From Dermatophagoides farinae (lineage: Eukaryota; Arthropoda; Arachnida; Sarcoptiformes; Pyroglyphidae): a stretch of 64,000 nucleotides of DNA. This document shows positions 1 to 13,281 of this stretch, piece after piece. How positions within the stretch are numbered: the stretch's first letter is position 1; each line of letters begins with the position of its first letter. The notes under the pieces are model-generated. The model searched no databases. It was not told the DNA's origin and saw nothing but the letters and a program-made list of their open reading frames with translations. The translations under genes and the position numbers were made by a program. Location of the stretch: positions 4,441,501-4,505,500 of the forward strand of contig NC_134681.1 in the NCBI RefSeq assembly GCF_024713945.1. Reading direction: 5' to 3'.

Positions 1-3000
1 ACACCTTCAGAAGAATGATCATCATCATCATTATTATTTTCCAAAGGTTCATCAACATGAGCAAAATATTGACAAAAATCTGTCGGAAGTCCACGATGTG
101 ATTCATTTGCCATTCGTATCGATGGATTATTTTGTTGTCGTTTTTGTTGCTGTTCTTCCTGGAATTTTGCTCGCATTTTTGAAAATGCAATCATATCATC
201 CGGTTTCAGATCAATTAATGGATATTTAGCCAACGATAATCGATCAGTATTATCAAGTTGATCAAACCATTGTTTACTTTCTGTGAATAATGGTTTCGAA
301 TAATCAGCTGTTGGTGGATAGATTTCATCATGAAAATATTCCGGCTAAATCAATTTAAATTGACGTCGAATTATTATCGTTTGTAATTAATGAAAATAAC
401 ATGAAACTTACATGATTTCTTGGAACTCTATAACGAAATTTTTCAAATCCATTGACAAACATTCGTATACCGGTTGCTATTTCACAATTACGCACACAGC
501 ATTGTGTTCTAGGCCAAAAATCGATGGCTAAATGATTTGTTGGAAAACGATAAGATTCCAGTGGTTTAATTATTAAACGTTCTTCTAGTGATGAGGATTC
601 TTGATTCAATTCAAGACTAATAAAATGTACAGTGTTTTCACCACGGCCAGCTAGATATAAAATTCTTGTATCTTCATCAAAATGTGGCACCAAAAATGAT
701 GGTAATGAAGACATATCATGAATGAATAGATATTGTAATTTGTTTCCAGTAAATAAATAGAATAAAATTTTACGATTTGAGGTTCTATGATAATCGAATG
801 AAAATATTTGGATATTAATGAAAATGAACCATATAACTATGTATTACTCACTCTTTAGCAGTGACTAGCAATATATTATCGTTGAGAGCCCAACACAAAC
901 GATTTGGATTTATTCGTTTTGAAAATTCAACCATCATATCATTGTTGTCGGCTGTTGTTTGGTGGTTGGTCACATTTTTAACCATTAAACATTTATCGGC
1001 AAGCGCAGCAATATAAACACAACCATTTATGAATCGATTCCATTGAATTGTTCTTATAAAAACATTACAATCAATAATTTGTCGTCCGTGATCGTTGTTG
1101 AATATCCCAAATGAGTATAAATTGATCGATTGATGATGCTATTACGTTTTTGGCCATCGGATGATATTTTATGGATGTTATCGATGTTTGACGAAATGAT
1201 AAATCATTCGAAATTGCATTGAACTCGAAATCCGGCTGTTCCAACATCAGCATATCGATTGTATTTGAATTAATTAAATCATCATAAAAAGAAGATGGTA
1301 ATGTAAAATGTTGAATGATACCATCATTCAAACCGATAGCCAAACAATCGGAATCAAATGGATCCAAATCAAAACAATTGATTTCACTTGGACAATTAAT
1401 ATAGCCAAGGCCATTGTGTTCATCATATCCTTTGGAATCAATAATTTTGATTGAAATCTGATTCAAACGATCACTACGAACAAATATTCCATATTTATTA
1501 TTGATGTGAAAAAAATCAAAATTCAATGTACGTGATTGGCTTATACATGGCATAGCAGGTACAAGTTTACGATCATAAACCGATCCATCAATGTATTTCA
1601 GATGATTTGAATCAATTAATCTTGAAACATTATCATCGATATTGTTATCTGATAATTCTATTTCATTGTTTTCGATACATTCATTGTTGTTATCATTGGG
1701 ATCAGCGATTAGTTCACCGAAAAATTTTGCAAATAATTTCTGTTCATTAACGCTCCAATATTGATCAAAATCCAAGGCAAAATTTTCACCAAATCTATAA
1801 ATTTCGGAAAAATTTCGTTTGTTTGGATTTAAAGTGATCCAGTTGATTCGATTCAATAACGATATTTTGGATGTAAACATTTTTTGATCAATTTTCGTGT
1901 GTGGTGAAAATGTGGCAGGAAATTGTTTGTATGAAAAATTATCATTGAATGATGATGAGGATTTTTTCGGTGCCTGATAACTGTAAGGTAACAATGTTCC
2001 ATCGGCAGTCAAAATGATTAGACAGTCAATTTGTTTTTCATTCACATTAACCGAACGTTTAGACATTAATGCAGAATCTACAATTTGTTTATGATCTTCA
2101 GGTAGTGTAATATAAGATTTTGTATTATCAAATGTATTGAAACGATTTGTATCAAGATACATTTCATCCACTATAGAATGTACAATAGATTTTCCATTAC
2201 GAAGTGTTAGATAAACAATACCGGCATCTGGATCAAAACGAGGTAAATAAATGGTGGATGGATTTTGTCGATATGAACCACATTCAGCGTGTGTGAATAT
2301 TGGTTGATTGAAATTACGAATATCATAGATGCTCAGATTACTATTCTTACGACGATCCAATAAACTAACCAAAACATATGGCCGGCTTTTCGGTCCATCC
2401 AATGAAACTATACGTGAATGTGTTTCATTCCAACATTGCAGTGGTTGCGATTTGATAGTATCATTAGGACTAATTGAACGTAAATCCATCATCGATACAA
2501 TTGATTCGGATCGTTGTGCATTGATTTGATTGGCAAAAATTGTTTGTCCAACATAATTGAAATCAAACGAAGCATGAATTTCATATTCCAATGATGACCA
2601 TGTTGCTATTGGATCATTTTGAATATCATTTATGTCATAAAGCGATATCGATTGATTTGTCAATGAATTCAGCACAATTTGTTCTTCCAATGTCGGATGA
2701 AAACGAAAACCATCAATAGAACCGTTTGTAAAGGTCAATTCTTTGGCCAACAATTTTGGTCTATTATCCAGTTGGATTGTCTCAAAATCATCAAATGGAA
2801 TGACCGGCAATCGAAGTAATTGCAATGAATCACCACTTGATACAGCCAATATATCATCATGCAATGGATGGAATGATAAATCCGTAATATCAAAATTCGG
2901 TTGTACTGAATAATATTTTTAAAAAATAGATAAGTTTCAATCATTATCATTGTTTTAAATTATTTACGAATAATTTGCAAAAGATAATTGTCCATTTTCT

Positions 3001-3314
3001 GGATGTAGCCATTTTCTTTCTGAAAATTTCGAAAATTCCATGATGAACCGACAACAATTTGATCTGAAAATTGGAAAAAAAAATTTATTTTAGAAAATAA
3101 AAACAACAACATAAAAGTAGAATATATATATATAATAGAAATTGTTACTTGATGATAATCGATGTGAATGTAGAAAACCACCAGTTGCAATTGAATTATG
3201 GCTAATTTTTGCCTGTCTACATGATAATGGTTGAAAATATTTATCTAAATATTTGAAACATTTTTTCGGTATTCGACATTCAACATTTTTCCATGGATTC
3301 ACTGAAGAAAACAT
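1..3314 (-). CDS. CORO7: Coronin-7 (Pod-1 like) tandem beta-propeller actin/Golgi regulator, partial
   Basis: Exons on the minus strand: 3314-3149, 3063-2968, 2905-852, 784-412, and 343 to the window edge. Coronins are WD40 propeller proteins. The long form, coronin-7, carries two propellers and acts at the Golgi and in F-actin control. Visible coronin signatures are two copies of a 'F/Y-D-x-D-T/A-x-I/V-x-Y-L' strand (LPRFDPDAGIVYLTL in the first half, VPHFDEDTRILYLAGRG in the second), WD-like 'LIWDIQQ', and 'GPKSRPYVLVSLLDRR'. The two repeats match the tandem arrangement of coronin-7 rather than single-propeller coronins. The start at 3314 (MFSSVNPWKN) is the first Met in frame after the CA-rich leader. 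Phases agree at every junction except inside exon 3, where one extra base near 1090-1105 breaks the frame (see findings). The C-terminus lies outside the window. Family assignment is firm; gene integrity is uncertain. Confidence 0.85.
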
Positions 3315-3774
3315 TCCGATAACAATAATTAAATGTAAATGAAAAAAAATGGGCGTTGGCGGTTTAGTTTTTATTTCATTGACAATTTTTTTTATTATGT
3401 GCCGGATGAATAGGTTTTGTTTTTTTTGTTTGGTTTTGACAAGAAAAAAAAACTGACAACAATTTGAATAATGAATTGGTGCGTTTCTGTTATACACACA
3501 CACGCACACACACAACAAATTCTATATAGCAGCAGAATTCATTAAATTACGAGAATAATACTCAGAGAAAAGTTTACGGAAAAATAAATACAAATGATTG
3601 GAAAATTTTATTTTTTATTAATCACAAGGCACAAATGTTGTCGAATTGAAAAAAAAAATCAAAATAAATTCAACAAAAAGAGATTAAATAATGAAATAAT
3701 GAAATTGACAATAAAAACAACAAGAGAAAAAATAAATTAATATTCATATAGATATTTTTAACATCCATTCCAGT

Positions 3775-4689
3775 CTAGATTTTTTGTTTCGAACCAGTTG
3801 TTTTGGTTTTACTTGTACCGGCAATCAATTCATCGATATCGATATCAAGATCATTATTGGGTGTTTTAACTTTGGAAAGCTATAAGAACGGAAAAAAATG
3901 AATTATATTGATTGAATGATTTTTATCCAATTACCTTGCCAGAGATTTCAATACCAATTTCATCAAGAATTTTATTGACAACCAAATCCTGTTCTTGTTC
4001 ATCATCCGAATCACCAAGTATATCATTCAATGATTCTTCCACTAAATTATTTTGAAGAAAAAAAAATATTTTTCATTCATTCATTCAATCCATTCATTAT
4101 TGTTATTATTATTATTGATACTCACTCATTTCATCCATCATATCAATTTTTTGATTTTCTTGAGCAAAATCCTTAAGAATACCACCAAGTTTTTCTGGAT
4201 TCATTTGTTCATTAGACATTTTCATTGCCTAATTAAATATGAATGAATTATTTACAATGATTGCATCTACAAAAAAAACAACAAATCTTACATCGGTACT
4301 ACTAGCCAAAGCCTGTGCTAATACATCATTAGCACCCATCATTTTTGTTTGCGAACCAATGGCACCGATTTTTGTATTGGCCATCATATTACGGGTTTTT
4401 TGCTGTCTTATCTGCACCAATTGTTTGGCCAACATTTTACATGCTTGTGTTTGACCTTGTTTAGCCAGTTGTTTAATTTGTATCTCTAATTTTTTTTCTT
4501 CACGTTCTAGATCGGCATTACTACGTTGGACTTGGCGTTGAGCTCGTGATATTTCACGTTGATTACGTCGTGCAGCTTCAGCTATTTGTTTTTGTGAATC
4601 AAAATTATCGATAAACAAAAATGGAATTGTTATAATTATGAATAAATACCTGCCGATTCTTTTTTACCACCACCGCCGAACCAGCTCAT
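3775..4689 (-). CDS. CHMP2B: Charged multivesicular body protein 2b (ESCRT-III)
   Basis: Five exons (4689-4650, 4581-4292, 4228-4126, 4041-3935, 3879-3775) join in phase to a 214-residue protein, the usual length for CHMP2B. It starts MSWFGGGGKKESA. ESCRT-III subunits polymerise on endosomal membranes for inward budding and scission and are removed by Vps4. Seen: the basic helical N-terminal half, with LEIQIKQLAKQGQTQACKMLAKQLVQIRQQKTR closely following CHMP2B rather than CHMP2A, an acidic C-terminal half (MMDEMMEESLNDILGDSDDEQEQ), and the LDEIGIEISGK stretch shared with CHMP2B. The extreme C-terminus (TGSKQKI) is less conserved, and a clear MIT-binding motif is not obvious. It is divergent from twinfilin, with 983 bp between start codons. 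Confidence 0.93.
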
Positions 4690-5672
4690 TTTCCAAATTT
4701 GCTTATTTATTCGCCAATTTTGGCAATCGAATATTTTTAGTTGAAAAAACAGTCTTGATTGGAAATGTCACAAAAACAAAACAATGATCATAAATGGCGT
4801 ATATTTGGTATCTTTTTTTTGCTTGGTTGAACAGAAAAAAAAATAAATTAATTAAATGACGAAATTAAATAGAACTCGATCGATCGATGTCAATGTGAAA
4901 TAATATATCTACTATTTCGACCAAACATAAACAAATAGTATACAACTATTTCAACTTGTTCGGCCAGTATTTCATAAATGAAATACTGTGGTAGTGGTAT
5001 ATATGTTGACAGTGGACAAAAAAAATCAACAGACGTTGCAAAATATATACAGAAACAATTCGATTTTGTTGCATTGTTTCTGTGTATATTTCCACACAAT
5101 TCAATTATATATATATATGATGAATTAACACATGATTATCATCATCAGTTTTTTTTTTAAATTTATATTGTCTGTATGTCCATTGTGTATTGATAACAAC
5201 GCCCAATCATTGTCGAATTGAAATCATCACGATTTACAATTCGAAAAAACAAAATAATCATCATTTTTTATTATTATCCCTTATTCTGGGATTTTGATTT
5301 TGTGAATATATTATATTAGAATTTAGAATTTTTTATTTACTACATTTTTTTATTCAAAGTTTTTCCTTTAGAATTTTTTTTTCATATTGTTTAGTTGTTT
5401 ATATATTATATATATTTATAGAACAATATAATTCTACAAATTCTGCCATTTAATAAATTCAAATACATGTAAGTAATACATTCATTTATTTATTTATATA
5501 TTATACGCCTGTTCTGTTTTGATTACACACAGCCACACCCCAATAAACAAATTTAACCCAAACAATTCTTGTATACTATGTAATGATTCTGTTTTCAACT
5601 TGAATTCATTTGTTGTTTGTTTGTTTGTTTATTTTTTTTTCATTTTTGTAGAAAATTTCAAATCATTGAATC
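4690..5672. promoter_or_regulatory. Shared upstream region of CHMP2B and twinfilin
   Basis: This 983-bp AT-rich stretch lies between two divergently transcribed genes, so it must hold both promoters and 5' UTRs. A pyrimidine-rich tract ending in TTTTTGTAG just before 5652 looks like a splice acceptor, suggesting a 5'-UTR intron for twinfilin; this is an inference. No coding potential is seen. Short ORFs here are AT-rich and have no protein-like composition. Confidence 0.45.
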
Positions 5673-6938
5673 ATGGATTTAGGTCTAATCAAACCGAATA
5701 ATGAATTGGATGGTCATTTGAAACAGGCACGAGAATCCGGTAATAAATATCGTTGGCTATTAATCATGATTGATCGACAAAAATGTCAGATGACATTGGA
5801 GAATAAATTTATCAAACAAAAAGATTGGAAAAATGATTATCAACGTTTCTACAATCAAATTAATCGTGATGATAATCGGCCATTCTTTTTGCTTATTCAT
5901 CTTGATGCTGATGGTGAGATATTGATGAAAATTGAATGAAAAATTATCAATTATTCATGTTAGAATTTGATTATTATCATTATTATTAGATATTAATTGG
6001 CTATTGATACATATGTCACCACCGAAATCTGATGTTAAACAAAAAATGGTGGCCGCATCAACCAAAGCAACATTGAAGAATTCATTTGGTTCACCATTAA
6101 TAACAATGGATTTGTTTATCGAAGATTTTGATGATCTTAGTGTTGAAAAAATTTATGATCAAATTCAAACACGACAACATGATAAACGACAAGTGCAAAC
6201 ATTACAAGAACTTGAACATCAAAAACAACAAGAATTGGAAGTAATGCACAAGATTGAACATTGGTAAATTGTTTTTGTTTTTTCGAATTTTCAAATATAT
6301 GGATAATAAATTCTCTTCAATCTGATAGCAATCTAGGTCGTTCCGGTGGAGCATTGCATTTTAATTGTCTATTGGATCAAACGGCTGAAATGGAATTGAA
6401 AAATTTTCAACAAGGACATCATTGTTGTATTCGTTTCATAATGTCAAATGATTTTTCTAAAGTTGTTTATGATGGTAAATTAACATTGGACTATTGTCCA
6501 TTATTATCGAAACGTTGGGATTATAAACGATCAGATGAACATGGCCAAATGCTTTTGCCTGAACATTTTCAACCAGGTTATATAATATTTCGTTTTCGTC
6601 ATTTTAATCCATTAGATGATTATGGTGAATCAGAAGAACGTTTCGTTATGATTAGCTATGTACCAAGCGATAATACATTGCCGGCTAAATTAAGATTTTC
6701 CTATTCAGTTAATCTAAATTCAATGGTTGAAAAAATGAATGATAAACTAGATAATCATGTAAAATATTTTGAAGCTGGCTCATTGGACGAAGTGACTGTT
6801 TTACGAATATTCTATCTATTATATCCATCATTGGATACGGATATGCATGAACAAAAACAACAAAATGAAATGGCACCACCGTTAAAATTTGATAAACCAT
6901 TGGCACGTGGTCGTGGTCCACGTCGTATTATTCGATAA
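5673..6938 (+). CDS. twf: Twinfilin, two ADF-homology domain actin monomer-sequestering protein
   Basis: Exons 5673-5913, 5990-6263 and 6329-6938 join in phase to 374 residues, close to the roughly 350 usual for twinfilin. Twinfilin binds ADP-G-actin and caps filament barbed ends. Seen: an N-terminal ADF-H domain (about residues 5-140) with 'DINWLLIHMSPPKSDVKQKMVAASTKATLK', matching the twinfilin pattern W-x-[FL]-I-x-W/M-SP-x-x-S-x-V-[KR]-x-KM; a linker rich in Glu/Gln; a second ADF-H domain (about 175-320); and a basic tail ending GRGPRRIIR, like the phosphoinositide/capping-protein-binding tail of animal twinfilins. The ATG at 5673 follows a TCATTGAATC leader and is the first in frame. It converges on Regnase. 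Confidence 0.92.
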
Positions 6939-8186
6939 ACAAAAAAAAAATATATAGAGAAACAATAACCAAAAAAATCGATCAAATTCAATAATCAAAC
7001 AAACAAACAAAAAACAACAATAACACAAATTATGATGATTGTCCAAATTATTAAAAGTAAAAATAATTTTCTCCAATTTCATTTTTCGAAAATTTTTATG
7101 AATAATTTTCAAATTTATAGAATTAAAAATTTTAAAATTTATTTATTATTTTCCTTTTCTTCTTTCCTTTCCTTTAATTTCAACTATATTTTTGTTTCCT
7201 CTTTGTCACCATTTTTTTTTCTTGTAATATTTAAATATATGGCATATGGAATAAGAATTGAGACATTGGAATGGAGAAAAAAAATGATGATGATGATGAT
7301 GAGGAAAGTGAATAATTAAGAGCAACAACATACATATGATGTATACATTTTGGAACATGGACATATAGAGATTGTTCAATAATAATGTTGGGTTTGTTTG
7401 TAGGAATTTTCAAAAAAAAATTGAACAAAAGAGCGGCTGAAGGGAGCGAAATAAAATTCCAAATACTTAGGGTTATATTTCGTTAAAGAATCGAAAATTG
7501 ATTCAACAAATTGATGGAAGAAAATGAAAAATATCGATTGATTCCGATGGAAGAAAATGGGCGAGTGGGAAAACAAAACAACATGACATCTATGATGATG
7601 ATGATGATGATGAACGAAATAATTAATCAATCAATCGATTATTGATCAATTCTGAATCAATTTATCAACAATCAACAATTTGTTTACAAACAATAACAAT
7701 TCAATGTGTGTGTGTGTGTTTATGTGAATGTAACATTAAAACAGAAATACAGAAAAAGAATGAGAATCAATAACAACATAATTCCGTAATTATATGATCA
7801 AAAAAAAAATTTGATTGTAAATAATAATAAAATTCAACATTCAATCGATCAGAATCCATTGATTGATCGATCAATAAATATATTTAAAGATTGGCATAGG
7901 ATTTTTTTTTATCGGTGAAATCGATTTTTTCATAAATCATAGAATTTGTGGTCATCATTGTAAATGTAAAAATAAAAATAATTGATGATGATTATGATTG
8001 CGGAATTTTTCTCTTATATTCCAATCAATTGATTAATTTTCAATAATAATGACTGATTTGAATAAGGAAATATGATTGGAAAGGGAAAAAATTAAGATTA
8101 GAAAGAAATTTCTCATCAACTGAGATATTAAAGAGAATGGAATTTGGAATTTTTTTTTTTCATTTCTTTTTTTTTTATTAAGATTA
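6939..8186. other. Intergenic 3' region between twinfilin and Regnase
   Basis: About 1.25 kb between two convergent genes, expected to hold both 3' UTRs. It is very AT-rich with short GAT/ATG and TG repeats (for example near 7287-7302, 7595-7612 and 7706-7719). No protein-like ORF or RNA gene is seen. Confidence 0.5.
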
Positions 8187-11100
8187 TTATGATGATGATG
8201 TTGATGTTGATAATGTTGCTGATGAATCATTCTGTGTGGTTGTTACCGTTGTTGCCGTATTTGATGTTGATTGTATTGCTATGACTGATGCAGTGACGTT
8301 AGCTGTAGCTGTAGCTGTATTTTGTTCATAATTCATATTGATTATAACAGCACAAATTTTATTTGGATCAGTTTCATTTGGCATTTTTATCATCGCTTTA
8401 TAGACAATTTCCGATGGAAATAATGATGATAGATGATAATAGATTTTCGAACGTATTACATTGAATTGTTGTTGTTGTTGTTGTTGTTGAATTGTAACAT
8501 TACGATCGGTTTGTTGTAATAATGGATCAATCAATGTTTGGCCCACTAATTGATTATGATAATGATGATTTTGTTGATTAATAAGATGATTATGATCAAT
8601 GTTTGATGTTGATGATAATCCAGCTGACATATCTACATCCGTTTTTTGTTGTCGTTGTGTTGATTGCCAATTTGATTGCTGTGTATGTTGTTGTTGTTGA
8701 TGTTTATGATGATGATAATGATTAAGATGATGAGAATTATGATAAGATTCTTGTGTTGATATTAAATTAATTAGATGTTGTTGTGGTTGTTGTTGTTGTT
8801 GTTGCGGATGATAATGATGAACAATTTGATCATCAATTAATGCGGCTGCAATAGGATTCGAACGATTTGTTGTATTGTTGATATTTAATGTTGTAATATT
8901 GGAATATTTCTGATGATAAGGTGATTGTGATGATTGTTTATGTGGATGATGATGTTGTTGTTGTTGTGAAATATAATGTGATGATGATAATGTATGCGGA
9001 TCAATTGTTGCGGATGTGGCAGTGCCTAAATCTAAAAAAAACGATCAAAAAAAAATGTTATTTCATAAAAGAAAAAAAAATATTCATTTCATACCTATGG
9101 GAATAATATCATTCGATGATGATAATGAATGTGATTTAATCATCAATGGTTTACCATGTATATTAACCGTTTGTTGCTGTTGATGATTTTGATGATGATG
9201 ATGATGAAGATGATGATGATGATGTTGATTAGAATTATGATGATTAAATTGAATTGGTGATTGATTGGTTGTTGTTGTTGTATTCGTTCGACATGATTGT
9301 GTATTCAATGGATTTCGAATGGAATTTGTTGAAGATTGTTGATTATTATATGGCTGTTGTTGGCTATCGCCACCACCATAAGATGAAAATGATAATGTTG
9401 CCATTGAATTAGATAATGTTTGTACTAATAAACCGTTTTGATTGTTTGTTCCTTGGTTATGATGGCCACCACCGATTACCATATTCCAGCTTTTTGCCTG
9501 TGATAATTTTTCTTTATTTGTTGATACTGGAAACAGATTTGGTAATCGTGGATCAGCATCAGAATATAATGTTAATTGTCTTTCTAATTTTCGATGTGAT
9601 TGTTGTTGATTAATTGTTGATTTATTCTTTGATTGTTGGCTATTATTTGTTCCATTATCATTGTTATTGATAATACGATTCCGTTGTTGTTGTGATTGTT
9701 GTTGTTGCTGTTTTTCTTGAAGCTCTATTGACACACTGGATTTGGTACGAAACAATGTTTTCTTCTGCATCGTATTCATCGACATACCAGATGTACCAGG
9801 TATAAGTATACCGCTACTATTATCAGCGCTAGACCAAATATTAGCCAAATTATTATTTGAACTTGATGATTGAGAATTTTTTGAATGATGATTTAATGGT
9901 AAACTTTTTAACATTCTAAGTTGTTTGCTATTGTTTGTCTGTTGACCATTATTTTTATTTGTTATTAATGATGAATCGGATGAATGAAAATCATTGGATT
10001 TTGATTGCATTACAATCAAATTATTATTATTATTATTATTATTTGCTATTGTTGTAGAACATTGTGAAGATGATGTTGATATTGATGACGTGGATGATGA
10101 CGATGTTGAATTTGTTGTCGATGTTGATGGTAATTTTTGTCGTTCTGGATGATAATATTTGCATTTATTACCATATGTACATTTTTTATCATATGGACAA
10201 ATCTTATTGAATTTGGCAATATTACGAACATTTTCTGATGACAATGGTTTTGATAGAAATTTATCCAATGATGGTCCATGTGGACCAAGTGGATCATCTG
10301 GTGGCATAAATTCATCTTCAACAAATAGATACATTAATAAACGTTCATCAACAAGTTTTTTATATTCTAAATTATCGGCAACTAGATCACGATAGAGATC
10401 ATTCGATACGATTATAGCATCATTTTTTAATGCATGATTCAATATATAACGATCATCATATGATGCCAATATACGACCAGATACATTACGTGATGGTGTA
10501 AAATATAATAGACCATCTTGTTCAAGTTTAAGAAGAATTTCACGATCTTAGGTGGGAGGATAGAAGAAAACAGAAAATTTTTTTTTTTGTAGAAATTATA
10601 CATTTGAAAACAATTGAATTTTATACCTTTAACAGGAAGATCAAAATCGGCATTTGGTGATTTTCTCCATGATGGCACAAATATAGCAATATTTTGATGG
10701 CCACGTGATTTAAACCAATCCACACAAAGTTCAATACCACGACATGAAAAATATTTCTGTTTACCATGACTGTGAAAGAAAAAAATTATTGAATATATTT
10801 CTCAATAGTCAATGTTAACACTTACTTTACAGCAACATTACTGCCATCAATTACGATTGGACGTAATTCAATACCACCACTAATGCTAGCTCGATTATTT
10901 GTTGAAATATTTGTTGCTGTGGTCAAATTATTTCCATTATTGACATTTAAATTGGAATTATTATTAGATGTAGATGATGAAGATGATGATGATCCAATTA
11001 CTGGACTAGATAAAGTTTTACCAACAGTTGATTTAGCAGCATCACCACCACCACCACTACCACCAACATTGGATGAATTATAATTGAGCAATATCGATGA

Positions 11101-13089
11101 TGATATTGAACATCCAAGAGGTTGATGTTGATGATGATGATGTTGTTGTGGATGATGATATATTGTTGATTGTTGTGGCTGTTGTTGTTGTTGTTGTTGT
11201 TGAAAATGTTGTTGATGATTATTATTATTATTAAGATTCAATTGTAATTGATTATTTCTTTTCATCATATTCACATTCATATTTGATGATATATTGATCA
11301 ATTGTGCAAGTAATTCATTTTGTTGACAATTAATACCCAATAAATCTATTGCTTGTCGAACCTGTAATTCAGTATAGCCAAGTTTTTTAGCAAATTTTAC
11401 TTTAGCTTCAAATTCCGATGATTTTTGATCATTATTAATAAATGATGATAATGACAATGATGATGATGTATTATTAATATTAACATTAGAATCATTTGAA
11501 TTGGTAAACATTTGTCTTGTAACATATTCAGAATATTCTTCTGATAATGTTTCCGATGATGTACGATCAATTTCAGCATGATGTGTTGAATTGTTAAATT
11601 GTTGTTCAGTTTGTTGTTGTTGCCAATGTTGTTGTTGTTGTTGCTGTTGCTGTTGCTGTTGTTGTTGTTGATTTTTCTTAGCTTTACGTTTCTTTTTATG
11701 ACGATTATTTGTATTTCGATTATTCGATTGTTTTGTTCGTGTTTGTTGAGAATTTCCAATCGCTGATTGTAGATCATTTGTTTGAATTTTTATTAAAGGT
11801 GCTGTTGTAGTTGTTGTTGTTGTCATCGTTGATTCCGGTACTTGTGTAACATTGTACAATGATGATAATGGATCAATATTATCGAATTGATTAGATTCTG
11901 CAAACGATAATAACTGTTGCTGTGATTGTTGCTGATGATGTTGTAGTTCATTTGTTTGCGGTCGAAATCCTAGATCAACATCTGTATCTTGATCTGGTGT
12001 TGTTGAATTACCAGAATCAATAAGATCAGTGACTAATTTTCTTAATTCACTATTTTGTGATGATTCTGGATCAGAATCATAGCTTGAATCAACACCATTA
12101 CCAGCACCACCACCACCACCACCACCGGTAGCCATTGTATTTGTTGATGTTTTCTTTAACATTTGTTGTTGTGATTGATTAAAATTATTTTGATCATTAT
12201 TTAATGATGGTAGAATACAGGTTGCTGATGTATGATCACCATCGTTTTCTGTTGACCAAATTGAATTGGTTAATTGATGATGATGATCATACATTATATT
12301 TGAAATCGGTTTTATCAGCTTATTATTGTTATTATTCACAGAATTATTTTGAAACAATTGATGATGATGATGACCACTACAATCAATTGTAACCGGCGTT
12401 GAAGTCAACATTGTTGTTGTCACAGTATTATTATTGTGTAAAATTGGACAATTCTGTTCCTCCTGCTGTTGCTGCTGCTGCTGCTGTTGTTTTGGTTGTT
12501 GATCATTGACAGCCGATGAAATAATAATATCATCATCATCGTCATTACCTTTACAAAGATGCATATGGTTATTATAATCATTTATTATTTTATCGTTACC
12601 TAGTGATAATCGTTCATTGATAATTTTATCGATACAATTATGTTTTTTTACATCATCCGGATGTCTATTTTCCTCATTATTATCATCATCTTCATCCTCC
12701 TCCTCATCCTCTTCTTCTTCTTCTTCATCATCATCATCATCTTCTTCTTCATCCATTGATGAATCTTCACCTTCATCATCATCATCATCATCATCACTAT
12801 CATCATCATCATCATCTGAATGTTTTGGACGTAATCTTGTTGTAGTCATTGTTGTTGCTGTTGTCGATCTTTTCGTTATCATTGCCATGGTCTTTGTCAT
12901 TGTCGTTGCCGTCGTTATTGCTGTTGCTGTTGTTGTTGTTGTTGTTGTTGTTGTTGTGGTATTTGTTAACACTTTTGATTGCGGTAACTGATGATAATCC
13001 ACATGTTCAACAATATTGTTTACTAAATCATCATAATTCTCTATTGATTGTTGTTGCGGATGTTGATTGGATATCGATAATGAATCCAT
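8187..13089 (-). CDS. ZC3H12: Regnase/ZC3H12-family endoribonuclease (NYN + CCCH), very large
   Basis: Four exons (13089-10826, 10769-10627, 10546-9095, 9025-8187) join in phase to 1565 residues, against roughly 600-900 in vertebrate Regnases. Regnases are cytoplasmic NYN/PIN RNases that cut stem-loops in mRNA 3' UTRs. Domain order: long low-complexity N-terminus with Asp/Glu, Gln, His and Gly runs; a UBA-like helix bundle at about 556-600 ([23 protein letters not shown]); NYN nuclease at about 745-905, with [35 protein letters not shown] and SNDxYRDL; a CCCH finger at about 918-934 ([17 protein letters not shown]); a Gln/Asn/Ser-rich linker; and the conserved C-terminal helical domain at about 1476-1515 ([24 protein letters not shown]). 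The nuclease acidic residues (DGSN, DD) are intact, so it is probably active. The Met at 13089 is preferred; an in-frame Met also exists at 13125. Upstream non-coding exons are possible. Confidence 0.93.
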
Positions 13090-13191
13090 TATTTTTGATT
13101 GATTGATTGATTGATTTTTAATCAATTTTTATGATTTTGATTAAAAAAAATATTCAAGAGAAAAACAAAAAAAAAACATTCATTCATTCAT

Positions 13192-13281
13192 TCAATTAAA
13201 AATGATGATGATCATCATGTTCTGTTTATCGGACATCTGTACATTGTCGATTGGCAGTACATATCTGCTGTCCATAATAAT
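13192..13281 (-). promoter_or_regulatory. Possible 5'-UTR exon start with short upstream ORF before Regnase
   Basis: On the minus strand, a pyrimidine-poor but well-formed acceptor (AAACAG) ends at 13282. It is followed by an ATG at 13275 that opens a 27-codon ORF closing at 13192, out of the way of the main start at 13089. If transcribed as part of Regnase mRNA, it would be an upstream ORF able to lower translation. Supported by sequence signals only. Confidence 0.25.

Noticed and set aside
2329-2529. Plus-strand frame with several Cys residues within coronin-7
   Set aside because: It is a shadow of the coronin-7 exon in another frame; the minus-strand reading has clear family motifs.
3090-3518. 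Longer coronin-7 start beginning in the CA-repeat leader (MLCVCVCVY...)
   Set aside because: The extra residues come from a CA microsatellite and are not coronin-like. The Met at 3314 gives a sensible N-terminus.
12617-12991. Open frame rich in Ser on the plus strand opposite Regnase
   Set aside because: It is the antisense reading of the Asp/Glu-coding GAT/GAA repeats of Regnase exon 1. The composition follows from the repeat, and there is no splice or start context.
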